A DNA stretch of 64,000 nucleotides from Methylobacterium nodulans ORS 2060 (GCF_000022085.1 NC_011894.1:3003501-3067500), one strand, 5' to 3'. Positions 26,464 to 34,899 are shown, counted from the stretch's first letter. The notes: generated by a model from the letters alone, not told the origin. Numbers and translations: made by a program.

Positions 26464-28542
26464 TCATGGGTCACCTCCCAGCAGCGGCAGCTCCATCGCC
26501 GCCGCGATCGCCACCGGGCGCACCCAAATCGGCTCGTTCGAGAGCAGGAAGGTCTCCCCCGCCCAGGCGAGGAGCAGCGTCCTGGCGATCACCCCCATGA
26601 TCGCCTCGGCCGAGGCCGGCGGGACCATGTTGCCGATCCGCTCACGCCATGCGCTGTCGGAGATGCCCTCCATCACCAGCGGCGCCGGGTCCTCCGGGTC
26701 GACGTAGCTCTGGAGCGCGGCGAGTTCGTAGGTGGTGAAGGGCCGGTGCCAGGTCCCGTCCAGCGCCCGGATCACCGCCACGAGGCGGTCATCGGCGGCC
26801 GGCAGCGCCGCGGCTGTCTCGCCCTCCGCCGGGCGCGGGTCCGCCACCGACCAGCGGCCGTTGTCGTGCTGGCCCGAGCCGGTCACCGCGCCCGAGGGCG
26901 CGTCCCATGGCGTGACGCCGTAGTGGCCGCCGGTCTGGTAGGCGGCGCGACCGCCGCGGGCGAAGTCGGGCCGGGGATCGGCGACGCACAGCGCGCCTGA
27001 GCCGACGCGATCGGCACCTGTGACGCAACCGGCCGGCTCGTCGTAGCCGACGACCTTGAGCTTGTTGCGGTGGGCGGAATCGGCCCACGTCATGCGCGGG
27101 TCGGCCACCGAAAACCGGCCCGTCGTCGCCTCGGCCTTCGCGGTGATCGCACCAGCCGGCTCGTCGAACGGCAGGACGCCCAGGATCTGGTCCTGCCACG
27201 CGCGGGCCGGACGTGGGTCGGCGAGTGCGAACGCGCCCTGCCCCGTGGTCGAGGCGCCGATCACCGTGCCGGCGGCCTCGTCGTAGGCCGTGACGCGATA
27301 TTTCCCCGCGCCGCCGAACCCGGCATCCGCCCGGGGATCCGCGACAGCGAGGCCGCCACCGGGCCCGCCTGGGCCGGCAACCGCTGGCGAGGTGCCGGCC
27401 CACGGCACGATCCGGTAGACGTTGTTGAAGCGCGGCGGCCCCTGAAGTCGCGGATCGGCCACCGCATTCGGACCGGCTCCCACCGCCATGTTGCCGGTCA
27501 CAGTCCCGGCAACGGCGTCCCAGGCGCGCACGCCCATCTGGACAGACCGCTCATAGCCGTCCACCCGGGGATCAGCCACAGCGAACGTGCCGGTCGTCGG
27601 GCTGCCGCGTCCGGTCACGGTGCCGGCGGTCTCGTCCCACCGCTGCACGCCCAGCACCCCGGCATGCCAGCCCGCCTCCGGCGCGATGCCGAAGTCGGCG
27701 AGATGGCCGCCCTCGACGTGCAGCTTGTTGAGCGAGCGCCAGTCCGAACCGGCCTCCACGAAGGCGAGGCGAACCCACGTCTTCCATTGGAGGCTCGGGA
27801 CCCGGTGCATCGGGCCGACCGAAAGGTCGCCCGGCAGCGGCAGGCGGCCCAGCACCTCGCCGACGCCGCGCAACCGCCGCTGCGGCGGCTCGTACAGGAA
27901 GGGCGGCACCTTGGCCTGGTGCCGCGCCACCAGGAGGAAGCGCTTCCGGCTCTGGGCCAGCCCGCCGATCACGCCGCAGTCGTGCGTCGTCTCGGCAAAG
28001 ACGTAGCCATAGGCGGCGAGCAGCGCCCCGATCTGGTCGAGCAGCCAGCGCCCGCGGGTGGCGATCCGCGGCACGTTCTCGAACAGGATGAACTCAGGGG
28101 GATCGCCGGCCCAGGCCTCGAGGGTGAGCCACACCGCGCGCAGGGTCAGGCCGTTGAGCGCCTGGTACCGGGCCGTGCCGGAGATCTTGTCCGAGAGCAG
28201 GCCCGAGAAGCCCTTGCAGGGCGTCGACATGAACACGACGTGCGGGCGCTCGCCGTGTGCGGCGCGCCGGAAGTCGTCGGGCACGGCCTCGCGCCAGCCC
28301 GGCCCCGGCTGTCGGCCGTGGAACGCGACGAACTGCTCCCGGGTGAACAGGTCGAGGACGGTGCCGCGCACGCCCGCGACGCGGTCGAAGTCCGCGATGC
28401 CGGCCGGGTCGACGTCGACGGCGCCGATGCAGCGCGGCGCGGCCACGACGGCGCCGACCCGGGCCTGCCCGCGGTTGAAGCCCTTGGCCCCGCCGCCCGC
28501 GCCGCAGCAGACGTGGAAGTGGCGGATCTCCTGGCGGATCAT
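26464..28542 (-). CDS. DNA (cytosine-5) methyltransferase with seven internal repeats
   Basis: A 692-residue C5 methyltransferase. Motif I is VCCGAGGGAKGF (residues 11-22), the catalytic Cys is in MSTPCKGFSG (Cys109), ENV is at 155-157, the motif VIII region QSRKRF is near 197 and the final motif is RIGNMVPPASAEAI near residue 635. Residues 295-570, where the target-recognition region should lie, consist of seven units of about 40 residues ending in VADPR or LADPR and containing W/YDExAGTVTG-like cores. ATG 28542 overlaps the upstream stop. No restriction endonuclease gene is adjacent, so it looks like a solitary phage methylase that could protect the element from restriction. Confidence 0.9.
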   Translation of the reverse strand: MIRQEIRHFHVCCGAGGGAKGFNRGQARVGAVVAAPRCIGAVDVDPAGIADFDRVAGVRGTVLDLFTREQFVAFHGRQPGPGWREAVPDDFRRAAHGERPHVVFMSTPCKGFSGLLSDKISGTARYQALNGLTLRAVWLTLEAWAGDPPEFILFENVPRIATRGRWLLDQIGALLAAYGYVFAETTHDCGVIGGLAQSRKRFLLVARHQAKVPPFLYEPPQRRLRGVGEVLGRLPLPGDLSVGPMHRVPSLQWKTWVRLAFVEAGSDWRSLNKLHVEGGHLADFGIAPEAGWHAGVLGVQRWDETAGTVTGRGSPTTGTFAVADPRVDGYERSVQMGVRAWDAVAGTVTGNMAVGAGPNAVADPRLQGPPRFNNVYRIVPWAGTSPAVAGPGGPGGGLAVADPRADAGFGGAGKYRVTAYDEAAGTVIGASTTGQGAFALADPRPARAWQDQILGVLPFDEPAGAITAKAEATTGRFSVADPRMTWADSAHRNKLKVVGYDEPAGCVTGADRVGSGALCVADPRPDFARGGRAAYQTGGHYGVTPWDAPSGAVTGSGQHDNGRWSVADPRPAEGETAAALPAADDRLVAVIRALDGTWHRPFTTYELAALQSYVDPEDPAPLVMEGISDSAWRERIGNMVPPASAEAIMGVIARTLLLAWAGETFLLSNEPIWVRPVAIAAAMELPLLGGDP
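26833..27660 (-). repeat. Seven tandem protein-coding repeats in the methyltransferase
   Basis: Seven degenerate units of roughly 38-46 codons encode [hydrophobic]-x-x-W/Y/F-D-E-x-A-G-T-V-T-G, a Gly/Thr-rich turn and an invariant A-D-P-R. The third unit is the most diverged. The array corresponds to residues 295-570. Confidence 0.85.
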
Positions 28543-29174
28543 GCGGCCCTCGCTGCGGCGAGGGCGTCGATGTTGGTGCGGTGGACGGAAAAGGTGATCG
28601 CGGCGCACCATGGGTTGGCCGCCCAGGAATCAGGGCCATGCAGCTCTCCCCAGAGAGCACGGTAGGCACTGATCGGGTCGTTGCCCCACCGCAGCCCTTC
28701 GGGGAGCGTCATACCCTCCGCAATGGCGTCCTCCTCGCTGATGTCCTGCAGCCGCTCGACGCGGACCTCGGTGACGATCAGGCTGAGGCGGGAGGCCCAG
28801 CGGGGCATGTGGATCGGCGAGCGATCCTTGATCCCAAGATGCTCATCGGTTGCGGCATACCGGACGCCGCACCAATTCGGCTTGCCACCCGGGTTGATGC
28901 TGCGCGGCGGGATGCCGTCGTAGATGTTGCCGACAGCCCAGGTCTCCCGGACCCAGAGGCGGTCTCCGACCTGCCAGGGCAAGCGGAGCCGCTCGATAGG
29001 CAGTTCGGCGTCCTGCAGGAAATGGCACCACTGCCCTTGATGCAGGCGGATCTCCCGGCCCTCCTGATGCACCCATTTGTTCATGGGTTTGCAGAGGCGC
29101 CGCGTCTGCGTCTTCCGGCCCTCGATGAGGGTGCGGATCATCGGCGCGCTGAAGATGATGGGACGATCGACCAT
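28539..29174 (-). CDS. ASCH-like phage protein
   Basis: A 211-residue protein. The N terminus IIFSAPMIRTLIEGRKTQTRR is the typical opening of phage ASCH-domain proteins, and LRLPWQVGDRLWVRETW is their conserved core. Later WASRLSLIVTEVRVERLQDISEEDAIAEGM matches the C-terminal part of the family. The domain has a PUA-like fold, presumed to bind RNA or nucleotides. It overlaps the methyltransferase start by four bases, so the pair is cotranscribed. Confidence 0.82.
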   Translation of the reverse strand: MVDRPIIFSAPMIRTLIEGRKTQTRRLCKPMNKWVHQEGREIRLHQGQWCHFLQDAELPIERLRLPWQVGDRLWVRETWAVGNIYDGIPPRSINPGGKPNWCGVRYAATDEHLGIKDRSPIHMPRWASRLSLIVTEVRVERLQDISEEDAIAEGMTLPEGLRWGNDPISAYRALWGELHGPDSWAANPWCAAITFSVHRTNIDALAAARAA

Positions 29175-29338
29175 CAGACCAGCCCCTTCTCGACGGCGAC
29201 CCGCTCGGGGAGCGTGAGGGTGTGCGTGGCCTTCCCCGCGTCCGGCTCGATCTCGCAGGCGGATTTCGGGATCCAAACCGCCTTCTCGCGGTCGCCGTCC
29301 GTCGAGACGAGGACGGCGCGCGCGGTCTCGTGGTGCAC
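29174..29338 (-). CDS. Small phage protein (54 aa), possibly 5'-truncated
   Basis: A short frame starting at GTG 29338 and ending over the ASCH gene start. The product has TARAVLVSTDGDREKAVWIPKS, which reads like small phage proteins that continue further N-terminally. No Shine-Dalgarno is evident, and the upstream bases encode the C terminus of another protein on the opposite strand, so the 5' end may have been lost. Confidence 0.5.
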   Translation of the reverse strand: MHHETARAVLVSTDGDREKAVWIPKSACEIEPDAGKATHTLTLPERVAVEKGLV

Positions 29339-29358
29339 AGGTCCGCCCGCTCGGCTGG

Positions 29359-29784
29359 ATGCCGATCTGCGAGAAGCGGTTCATGTACGAGATGACGGCG
29401 AGCTTCACACTCTCGCCGGACACGCCCGGCAAGCCGCGCTTCGACTTGCCGCACAAGGTGCAGGAGCAGCACCGGGGCTTCTTCCCGCAGGGTCAGCCCA
29501 TCGACGAGGCGTGCGGGCAGAAGCTCGCGGCGTGGGCGCGGGGGGGGACGCCCTCACCGGCCCTCGCGCCTCCGTCGAGCCAGCCTGAAGCGAGCGAACC
29601 GAAGCTGTTCGCCGTCGCCCGCGAGAAGGCCCGGGCCGGCCGCGAGGCCTTCGAGGATTGGCGCGAGCGCCTGACCGACCGCCAGCGCGACGGCCTCCAG
29701 CCCATCGCTGCGGAGCTCGACCGCCTCCTCGACGACGCCGACGCGCGCGCCGACGACCGCCACCTTCAGCCCGAGGACGCCTGA
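29359..29784 (+). pseudogene. C-terminal remnant of a phage AAA/RecA-like recombination ATPase
   Basis: A 141-codon frame. Its first part, GWMPICEKRFMYEMTASFTL, then LPHKVQEQHRGFFPQGQPIDEACGQKLAAWARGG, resembles the C-terminal end of phage nucleotide-binding (AAA) proteins, from memory of that family. The ATPase core with its Walker motifs is absent, because the coding stretch begins abruptly at about 29340 against a minus-strand gene. The tail is low-complexity then charged (VAREKARAGREAFEDWRER). It ends TGATG, overlapping the next gene. Confidence 0.55.
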
Positions 29785-30137
29785 TGCAGTCCATCGTCAT
29801 GACCACGGCCGTGGCTCCGCGCTCGCTCGGCGAGCGCATCCAGCGCCGCCGCCGCAGGCTGGGCTTCCTTCAATCCGAGCTCGCACGGGCCATCGGCTGC
29901 GGGCCCGGGGCGATCTCCCGGTTCGAGCGGGGCCGCCGGGTGCCGCGCGAGGTGCTGCCGCGCCTCGCGGCCGCGCTGCAGGTCGATGTCCGCGACCTAC
30001 TCGCGGATGCCGCGGCGATCGAGCCGTCCCGTGAGGAGTGCGAGCTGCTGCAGGCCTACCGCGCGCTGCCCGACAGCGGGCAGGCCGAAATCCGCAGCCT
30101 GATGGCCGCGCTTGCCGCCGGGAGGGTGGCGCGATGA
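29784..30137 (+). CDS. XRE-family helix-turn-helix regulator
   Basis: A 117-residue repressor-like protein. The HTH covers residues 15-65: GERIQRRRRRLGFLQSELA, IGCGPGAISRFERGRRVPR, LPRLAAALQVDVRDLL. The C-terminal half has SREECELLQAYRALPDSGQAEIRSL, common in Cro/CI-like phage regulators. It overlaps the upstream stop by one base and the next gene by four. It could control the phage-like module. Confidence 0.88.
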   Translation: MQSIVMTTAVAPRSLGERIQRRRRRLGFLQSELARAIGCGPGAISRFERGRRVPREVLPRLAAALQVDVRDLLADAAAIEPSREECELLQAYRALPDSGQAEIRSLMAALAAGRVAR

Positions 30138-30560
30138 TCGATCCGGGCATCGCCGACCTGCGCAGCTGGGACTGGCCGACGCTCGCGATGCAGGCGCGCG
30201 GACGCCGCCGAGGCCGAGCGGAAGATGAGGGCCACGGCCGAGTTGGCCGCGTGCTACGTCGGCCGCAACGACGCCGTCAGGCGCGGGCTGCGCGACGGCG
30301 CCGCCGCCTTGGGCGCTGCGAGCCAGGACCATTATCGGCTCGCGCTCCTGGCCGAGATCTGCGGCCGGCACGCCGCGCAGATCCCGGCCATCCTGGAGGC
30401 CCTGGAGCGCGGCGAGGAGGTGACCATCCGCCAGAGCCGGGCGGCGGAGCTGGTCCGGTCGCGCAGCGCGGTCCCGGTGCGGGCGCACTGGCCGGTGATG
30501 CGGCGGCCCGGGACCGTGATGGGGCCGGTCGGGGTCGCGATGGCGGCGGAGGTGCGGTGA
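30134..30560 (+). pseudogene. Hypothetical phage protein with an apparent frameshift
   Basis: Translation starting at ATG 30134 (MIDPGIADLRSWDWPTLAMQ) overlaps the XRE stop as expected for an operon. The sensible reading then moves to another frame near 30198, continuing ADAAEAERKMRATAELAACY through DHYRLALLAEICGRHAAQIP to a stop overlapping the next start. Read as one gene this gives about 141 residues. A one-base deletion or equivalent indel in the GCGCGCGG run, or a sequencing error, would explain it. Confidence 0.5.
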
Positions 30561-30883
30561 TGCGCTCCGACCTCGTCGACCTCACCGTGCGCCTGACCCT
30601 GGTGGCGGTCGCGCGGATGGATCAGCGCTGGCTCGTCACCGCGCTGTGCGACAGCCGCCTGACCTTCCTGCGCTCGTTGAAGGGCTGGCCCACCTTCGGG
30701 AAGGGCTGGGCCAAGCGGGTGGCCGGCGTCCGGACGGAGGCGCTCGCCCTGCTCAAGGCACCGGTCATCGCGACCTCGACGACCCTGCCGCCGGTCGGGA
30801 CCCAGCCCCCGAAGCCTGCCATGGTGCAGACCGGCGGCCTGGGCGCGTGGCTCAAGAGCCTGTTCGGCGGCAAGGCTGCCTGA
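30560..30883 (+). CDS. Hypothetical phage protein (107 aa)
   Basis: A basic 107-residue protein. The start ATG overlaps the upstream TGA. It contains LVAVARMDQRWLVTALCDSR and ends TGGLGAWLKSLFGGKAA, a possible amphipathic C-terminal helix. No known domain is recognised. It is part of the rightward phage-like operon. Confidence 0.62.
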   Translation: MRSDLVDLTVRLTLVAVARMDQRWLVTALCDSRLTFLRSLKGWPTFGKGWAKRVAGVRTEALALLKAPVIATSTTLPPVGTQPPKPAMVQTGGLGAWLKSLFGGKAA

Positions 30884-30983
30884 TCAACCTTTCGGAAATT
30901 CCAGACAGTTCACCCCGAGCCGGCCGGGCCCGCCGCGCGCACGCCCCCTCTCAGAAACAGGAGAGGGGTGGAGACCTCCTCCC

Positions 30984-31547
30984 ATGGATTGGCTTCAGTT
31001 GGCCGGGCAGCTCGCGCAGGTCGGGCTGCCCTCTCTCGGCACGCTCCTCGGCACCACGCTGGGCGGGCCGCTCGGCGGCGGCATCGGCACCGCGGTGGGC
31101 AAGAGCGCGGCGGCCGCGATCGGCGCGGCCCTCGGCGTGCCAGCCACCCCGCAGGCGATTAGCCAGGCGGTGCAGGCCGATCCGGCCGGCGCGCAGCTGA
31201 AGCTGGCCGAGATCGAGGCCGCCGCAAAGCTCCAGCTGGCCGAGCTGGAAGACCTCGCGAACGCTCGCCAGATGCAGCTCGGGCTGGCGCAGGCCAGTCA
31301 CTGGACCGCCGCGATGCCGGCAATCGTCACGCTCGCGATCCTCATCGCCTGGGCGCTGCTGACCAGCGCGCTCTACTTCATCCAGGGCGAGATCCCCGAG
31401 CGGGTCTACCAGCTGCTGAGCCAAGCCTATGGCGCGGCCAATCTGGCGCTCGGCACCGCCATCGCCTTCTGGCTCGGCTCCTCGCGCTCCAGCCAGCAGA
31501 AGGATGCGCAGCTCAGCGCCATCCTGCCGAGCGTGGTGAAGCGCTGA
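30984..31547 (+). CDS. Holin-like phage membrane protein
   Basis: A 187-residue protein. A Gly-rich N-terminal segment (LGTTLGGPLGGGIGTAVGKS) is followed by a helical amphipathic stretch (QLKLAEIEAAAKLQLAELED) and two C-terminal membrane helices (AMPAIVTLAILIAWALLTSAL and ANLALGTAIAFWLGSSRSSQQ). This arrangement, ending WLGSSRSSQQKD, is typical of phage holin-like (3TM-type) proteins. The start follows GGAG-like sequence. It may serve lysis, but no endolysin is present. Confidence 0.72.
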   Translation: MDWLQLAGQLAQVGLPSLGTLLGTTLGGPLGGGIGTAVGKSAAAAIGAALGVPATPQAISQAVQADPAGAQLKLAEIEAAAKLQLAELEDLANARQMQLGLAQASHWTAAMPAIVTLAILIAWALLTSALYFIQGEIPERVYQLLSQAYGAANLALGTAIAFWLGSSRSSQQKDAQLSAILPSVVKR

Positions 31548-31575
31548 CAGCGATCGAAGGAGCCAGGAGGCCAGC

Positions 31576-32025
31576 ATGCCCACCAGCAATGTCGGGATGA
31601 CCTCCCTCAACAAGACCCGCTCGACGGAATGGCTGCTGGCGTGCTGCGCCATCGCGTGGGGCTGCGCCATCCTCCAGCCCGGCGAGTTGTTCGAGATCTC
31701 CTCGTACCAGATGCTCGGGCTCATCATGCGCGAGACCACGTGGGGGGCTCTTGCCATCCTGATCGGCTGCTTGCGCTGCCTCGGGCTCGCAGTAAACGGC
31801 TGGTGGAGGCGGTCACCCATCCTGCGCGCATTGGGCTCCTACGCGTCCGGCTTCTTCTGGTTGTCCCTGTGCATCCTGCAGTTCGCAGCGGCGCGCAAGT
31901 CGGGTCTGGGCCTTCCGCCGGGGGTGTACTTCTACATCGTATTCTTCGGGTTCGAGGGATGGTGCCTCGCTGCGGCCGGCTACGACATGCAGAAGGCAGG
32001 CTCTTTCTCGATGCGGGGGCGCTGA
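31576..32025 (+). CDS. Hypothetical membrane protein (149 aa)
   Basis: A 149-residue protein with about four hydrophobic segments (WLLACCAIAWGCAILQP, GALAILIGCLRCLGLAV, SGFFWLSLCILQFAA, GVYFYIVFFGFEGWCLAAAGY). It lies between the holin-like gene and another small membrane gene whose ATG overlaps its stop. It is probably a phage accessory membrane protein of unknown role. Confidence 0.68.
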   Translation: MPTSNVGMTSLNKTRSTEWLLACCAIAWGCAILQPGELFEISSYQMLGLIMRETTWGALAILIGCLRCLGLAVNGWWRRSPILRALGSYASGFFWLSLCILQFAAARKSGLGLPPGVYFYIVFFGFEGWCLAAAGYDMQKAGSFSMRGR

Positions 32026-32396
32026 TGTCGCCAGAGGCGAAGGAGTTGTTCGATTACCTGCTGGCCTTCGCCGGCCCCGGCGCGGCGGGAGGCATTATCC
32101 TGGCAATGTTCGGTTGGCTGAAGGCGCGGGCCGAGAAACCGCACATTGCTCCGCCCTCGGTTGGAGGCGAGGGATTGGCGCAGATCGGCGGCATGGTGAT
32201 GGGCGAGCGGACGGCACGAGAGCTGATCGATGGGCTTCATGCGGTCGCCGCCTCCTACGATCGATGCACGCTCGTCCGCGAAGCCGAAATGGCGATGCGG
32301 AAGCGGCACCGGGAGGAGATCCACGAAGAGCGCCGGCAGACGGTGGATGCGATCCGGTCACTCGCCGATCGCATCAGGGATGTCCGGTTGAACTAA
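32025..32396 (+). CDS. Hypothetical phage membrane protein (123 aa)
   Basis: A 123-residue protein with one N-terminal membrane helix (GAAGGIILAMFGWLKAR) and a charged helical C terminus (REAEMAMRKRHREEIHEERR), resembling spanin-like or holin-associated phage proteins in layout only. It starts at ATG 32025, overlapping the upstream TGA, and is followed by an intrinsic terminator, so it ends the operon. Confidence 0.65.
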   Translation: MSPEAKELFDYLLAFAGPGAAGGIILAMFGWLKARAEKPHIAPPSVGGEGLAQIGGMVMGERTARELIDGLHAVAASYDRCTLVREAEMAMRKRHREEIHEERRQTVDAIRSLADRIRDVRLN

Positions 32397-32425
32397 CCTC
32401 CGGCGCTGATCCGCCGTCCTCACCG

Positions 32426-32458
32426 AGCCCGCCCGGCACCCCGCCGCGGCGGGCTTTG
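32426..32458 (+). terminator. Intrinsic terminator of the rightward phage-like operon
   Basis: Stem AGCCCGCC (32426-32433) pairs with GGCGGGCT (32448-32455), followed by TTTGTCGTTT. It lies 30 bases after the last gene of the operon. A near-identical sequence recurs at 34900. Confidence 0.7.
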
Positions 32459-32571
32459 TCGTTTCGGGGCTCGGACGGGCGGATCAGCCAAACTTGATCC
32501 AGGCTCCAGGCTTTGCAATATCGTTGTCATGCTGCAGCGCAACAAGCGGCTGCCAGCAAGAGAGAGACGAA

Positions 32572-32811
32572 ATGCTCGCCAGCAGTGATCGCCCGATCTC
32601 CGGCTCGGAGATGCTCGAAGCGCTCGCAGCCGGCGGACGCGCCGTGGCGGAGCTGAATGCTCAAGGCAAGCCAGCTCGCGTCTGCCTCGTCCCAGACGGC
32701 CTGTGGGTCGAAGGGCGTCAGAAAGGGGCGCTCATTCATGGCCGCGAGCTCCGCACGATGGCGCCCTACCAGCGTGCCCAACGCATCAGGGAGATCGCGA
32801 GCAGCTTCTGA
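32572..32811 (+). CDS. Hypothetical protein (79 aa)
   Basis: A 79-residue protein starting at ATG 32572 after GAGAGACGAA. It contains SGSEMLEALAAGGRAVAELN, KPARVCLVPDGLWVEG and a basic C terminus, a compact alpha/beta-like composition. No family is recognised. Confidence 0.5.
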   Translation: MLASSDRPISGSEMLEALAAGGRAVAELNAQGKPARVCLVPDGLWVEGRQKGALIHGRELRTMAPYQRAQRIREIASSF

Positions 32812-32828
32812 GCGTCCGACGTGGCCTA

Positions 32829-32905
32829 GCCCTCATCCGGCCACGGCACGACCCGGCCGACCACCTTGTAGTGCGCCGGCAGCGGGCCGGCGGGATCTCC
32901 CGGCC
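32829..32905 (-). pseudogene. C-terminal fragment of a zinc-ribbon cargo protein
   Basis: The minus strand encodes DPAGPLPAHYKVVGRVVPWPDEG and a stop. This matches the C terminus of the intact protein at 58272-58736 (GPLPAHHKVVGRDVPWPDEKR). No upstream zinc-ribbon part is attached. Confidence 0.6.
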
Positions 32906-32989
32906 GTGCTCGTCGTATGCCCTACGGGAATTGCGGCGCCTCATGGACGGAGACGTAGGACCCGCACATTGCGCGGCGCTTGCGCCAGC

Positions 32990-33469
32990 CTACGCCGTCC
33001 GCCGTCGCGCCCCTTCGCAGGCCATGGCGCACATTCGATCGAGTTGCAGGAGGAAGGCGGGGTTGCCGAACCAGCTCGGCGCTCTGTCGAGGATGCCGTT
33101 CGCCCGCAGGGCTGCAAGAATGGTGGTGTGATCTGCATGCGCCCCGGAGCGGGCGAGCGCCCGGGCTGCAGCCACCGCTTTCACTCGGTCGCGGGTCTTC
33201 TCGCGATTAGCCCAGCCGCCCGCCATTTCACTGCCCCCAGCGGTGAAGTGCAAAACACGTCTATGAGGACCCGCGTCAAGACCAGCACTGCACACAACTG
33301 GCGCGCCGTATGGGATTTCGGCGGAGCGTGTCTCGACACCTTCACCATCCGCGATCAGCCGCATGCCGGGCGTGGGGTCGTTCAGGTCGTCGCGGACGGC
33401 CGCATCGAACCCCTCGTCGGTGACCTGCTGGGCCTCGTAGAACTCGCCGATGGTGGGGGTGTCGGGCAT
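32990..33469 (-). CDS. Hypothetical protein (159 aa)
   Basis: A 159-residue soluble protein starting MPDTPTIGEFYEAQQVTDEGFDA. The middle has IADGEGVETRSAEIPYGAP and the C-terminal third is helical (RDRVKAVAAARALARSGAHA, FLLQLDRMCAMACEGARRR). No domain is recognised. It lies alone between phage-like genes and IS debris. Confidence 0.55.
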   Translation of the reverse strand: MPDTPTIGEFYEAQQVTDEGFDAAVRDDLNDPTPGMRLIADGEGVETRSAEIPYGAPVVCSAGLDAGPHRRVLHFTAGGSEMAGGWANREKTRDRVKAVAAARALARSGAHADHTTILAALRANGILDRAPSWFGNPAFLLQLDRMCAMACEGARRRTA

Positions 33470-33642
33470 GCCGACGCTGGAGGACGACGCGCGTGCTTGG
33501 GGATGGCAGCGGGCCGGGCGCCCGTAGCTCGCACCCGGCCCGCTGATGGCGCTGTCCCTGACAAGGAGAGACGGGCAGCGCCACGGCCTCTGTGTGGCGC
33601 AGGCCGCGCCGGCTGTCTTTCACTTCGGACGGTTCAGAGGGC

Positions 33643-34215
33643 TCAAGCGCCCATCCACGCCACCTTGAACCGCTCCCGGCGGGCCTTGGCGTTCATGGTC
33701 TCGCAGGTGGCGCGGGCCCGCCGCTCCGAGAAGAAGGTCATCCGGACGATCGGGCGGGGAAAGCTGATGTCCAGGATCTGCCAGGGCTTGGGGGCAAGAG
33801 GGGCTTGACCCTGGAGGCTGTCGGCCGACACCATCCCGTTGAAAAGGACATGGGCGAACTGGAAGAAGACACTCTCGACCTTATTCATCTCTGGAGCCGG
33901 CTTTTCGTTCTTTGGCTCGCTCATCGCCGGCCTCTGTTTTGAAAACTCCGCCCCAGGCTGCACGAGATCGAATGAGGACCGGCGGCGTTTTGCGTCCTGA
34001 CATGCCTGCCTGAGAAAGCTCAGCTGTAGCTCGGCATCCCGATGGCTGGGATACGAGAAACTGGTAAGACAATCCCCGGTCGCACTATCAATATAGCAGA
34101 CTGAATTTCTCACAATATTTAGATAGCCATAGCCGCGATCTTCATATTCGGCCGCCTGCAGGCCGCCGCGCGGCGTCATACATTGCACGGTGTCTGGATT
34201 CAGATGGGGCTTCAT
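33643..34215 (-). CDS. Hypothetical protein (190 aa)
   Basis: A 190-residue protein with an N-terminal part containing EYEDRGYGYLNIVRNSVCYI and HRDAELQLSFLRQACQDAKRR, and a C-terminal PKPWQILDISFPRPIVRMTF followed by a basic helix. ATG 34215 is the first methionine after the promoter region. There is no family match I can name. Confidence 0.5.
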   Translation of the reverse strand: MKPHLNPDTVQCMTPRGGLQAAEYEDRGYGYLNIVRNSVCYIDSATGDCLTSFSYPSHRDAELQLSFLRQACQDAKRRRSSFDLVQPGAEFSKQRPAMSEPKNEKPAPEMNKVESVFFQFAHVLFNGMVSADSLQGQAPLAPKPWQILDISFPRPIVRMTFFSERRARATCETMNAKARRERFKVAWMGA

Positions 34216-34397
34216 GGCCAACCAATTCCTCCCGGGTTTTTAGCATGCAGCTGCTCCCCGCGTTTGCATGTTGAAATATTTCTCATCAACAAACATTGTT
34301 AATGATTTATACCGGCGAGCGGATGAAGGGACTCTCCCGGTTGTGGGCTGAAGCGTGGTTGTGATTCCCTGCTGCCCGCGGCTGGCGGGAGGACGCG

Positions 34398-34586
34398 ATG
34401 GGCGCAGCCCTGATGATCCGGCGCGATCTGGTGAGTAGCGACGACCTGCGGCGCCTGGCGCGCCGCGAGCGCAACCGGCGCACCGCCACGCGCATGCTGG
34501 CGATCGCCAATGCTCTGGAGGGCCTGAGCCAGGCTGAAGCGGCCCCGCTTGGTCGGGCTGGAGCGCCAAGCCCTGCCTTACAGTAG
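34398..34586 (+). pseudogene. N-terminal remnant of an IS630-family transposase
   Basis: The frame encodes an IS630-type helix-turn-helix start: RRDLVSSDDLRRLARRERNR, then RTATRMLAIANALEGLSQAEA. The expected ARLVGLERQAL follows only in a shifted frame (LVGLERQALPYSS), after which homology stops. It resembles the N terminus of the IS630 remnant at 62095-62662. Confidence 0.7.
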
Positions 34587-34596
34587 CGCGTCGCCT

Positions 34597-34800
34597 CACG
34601 CGCGCGAGAGGCAATCCAGTAAGGCAAAGGAAGGCCGCCCTTGCGGAGCGGCCCGAGGTCTAGGGAGGAGCATGCCCCGCTGCGATGCCAACGCGGCGGG
34701 GCATCTGCGTTGTGCCATGCTGCGAGGTGCGCCGCTTGATCTGATGAGACTCGGTCATCGCCGTAGCCTGCCCGGTCCTGCGGTGGGCTTTTCTGCCCGT
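34597..34800 (+). repeat. Dispersed 200-base repeat, copy 1
   Basis: Diverged direct repeat of 62849-63065. Both begin GCGTCGCCTC, share CTTGCGGAGCGGCCCGA, GGCGGGGCATCTGCGTT and CGCCGCTTGATC, and end CCGGTCCTGC. Alignment is by eye. Confidence 0.6.
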
Positions 34801-34899
34801 AGATCCCGCGCGCGGAAGATCGCCTACCCCCTAAGAAGAGATGCGCCCCACGCGGAGGATGTGTTTATCTATAGCTGCTGATAGCGAGGCTTTGCCTTT

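Noticed and set aside
26464..28542. A restriction-modification system
   Set aside because: No endonuclease-like gene adjoins the methylase; neighbours are ASCH-like and phage genes, so a solitary methylase is the safer call.
21722..33469. An intact prophage
   Set aside because: No terminase, portal, capsid, tail, replication or endolysin gene is present, and one recombination-type gene is truncated; it is at best a remnant or satellite-like module.
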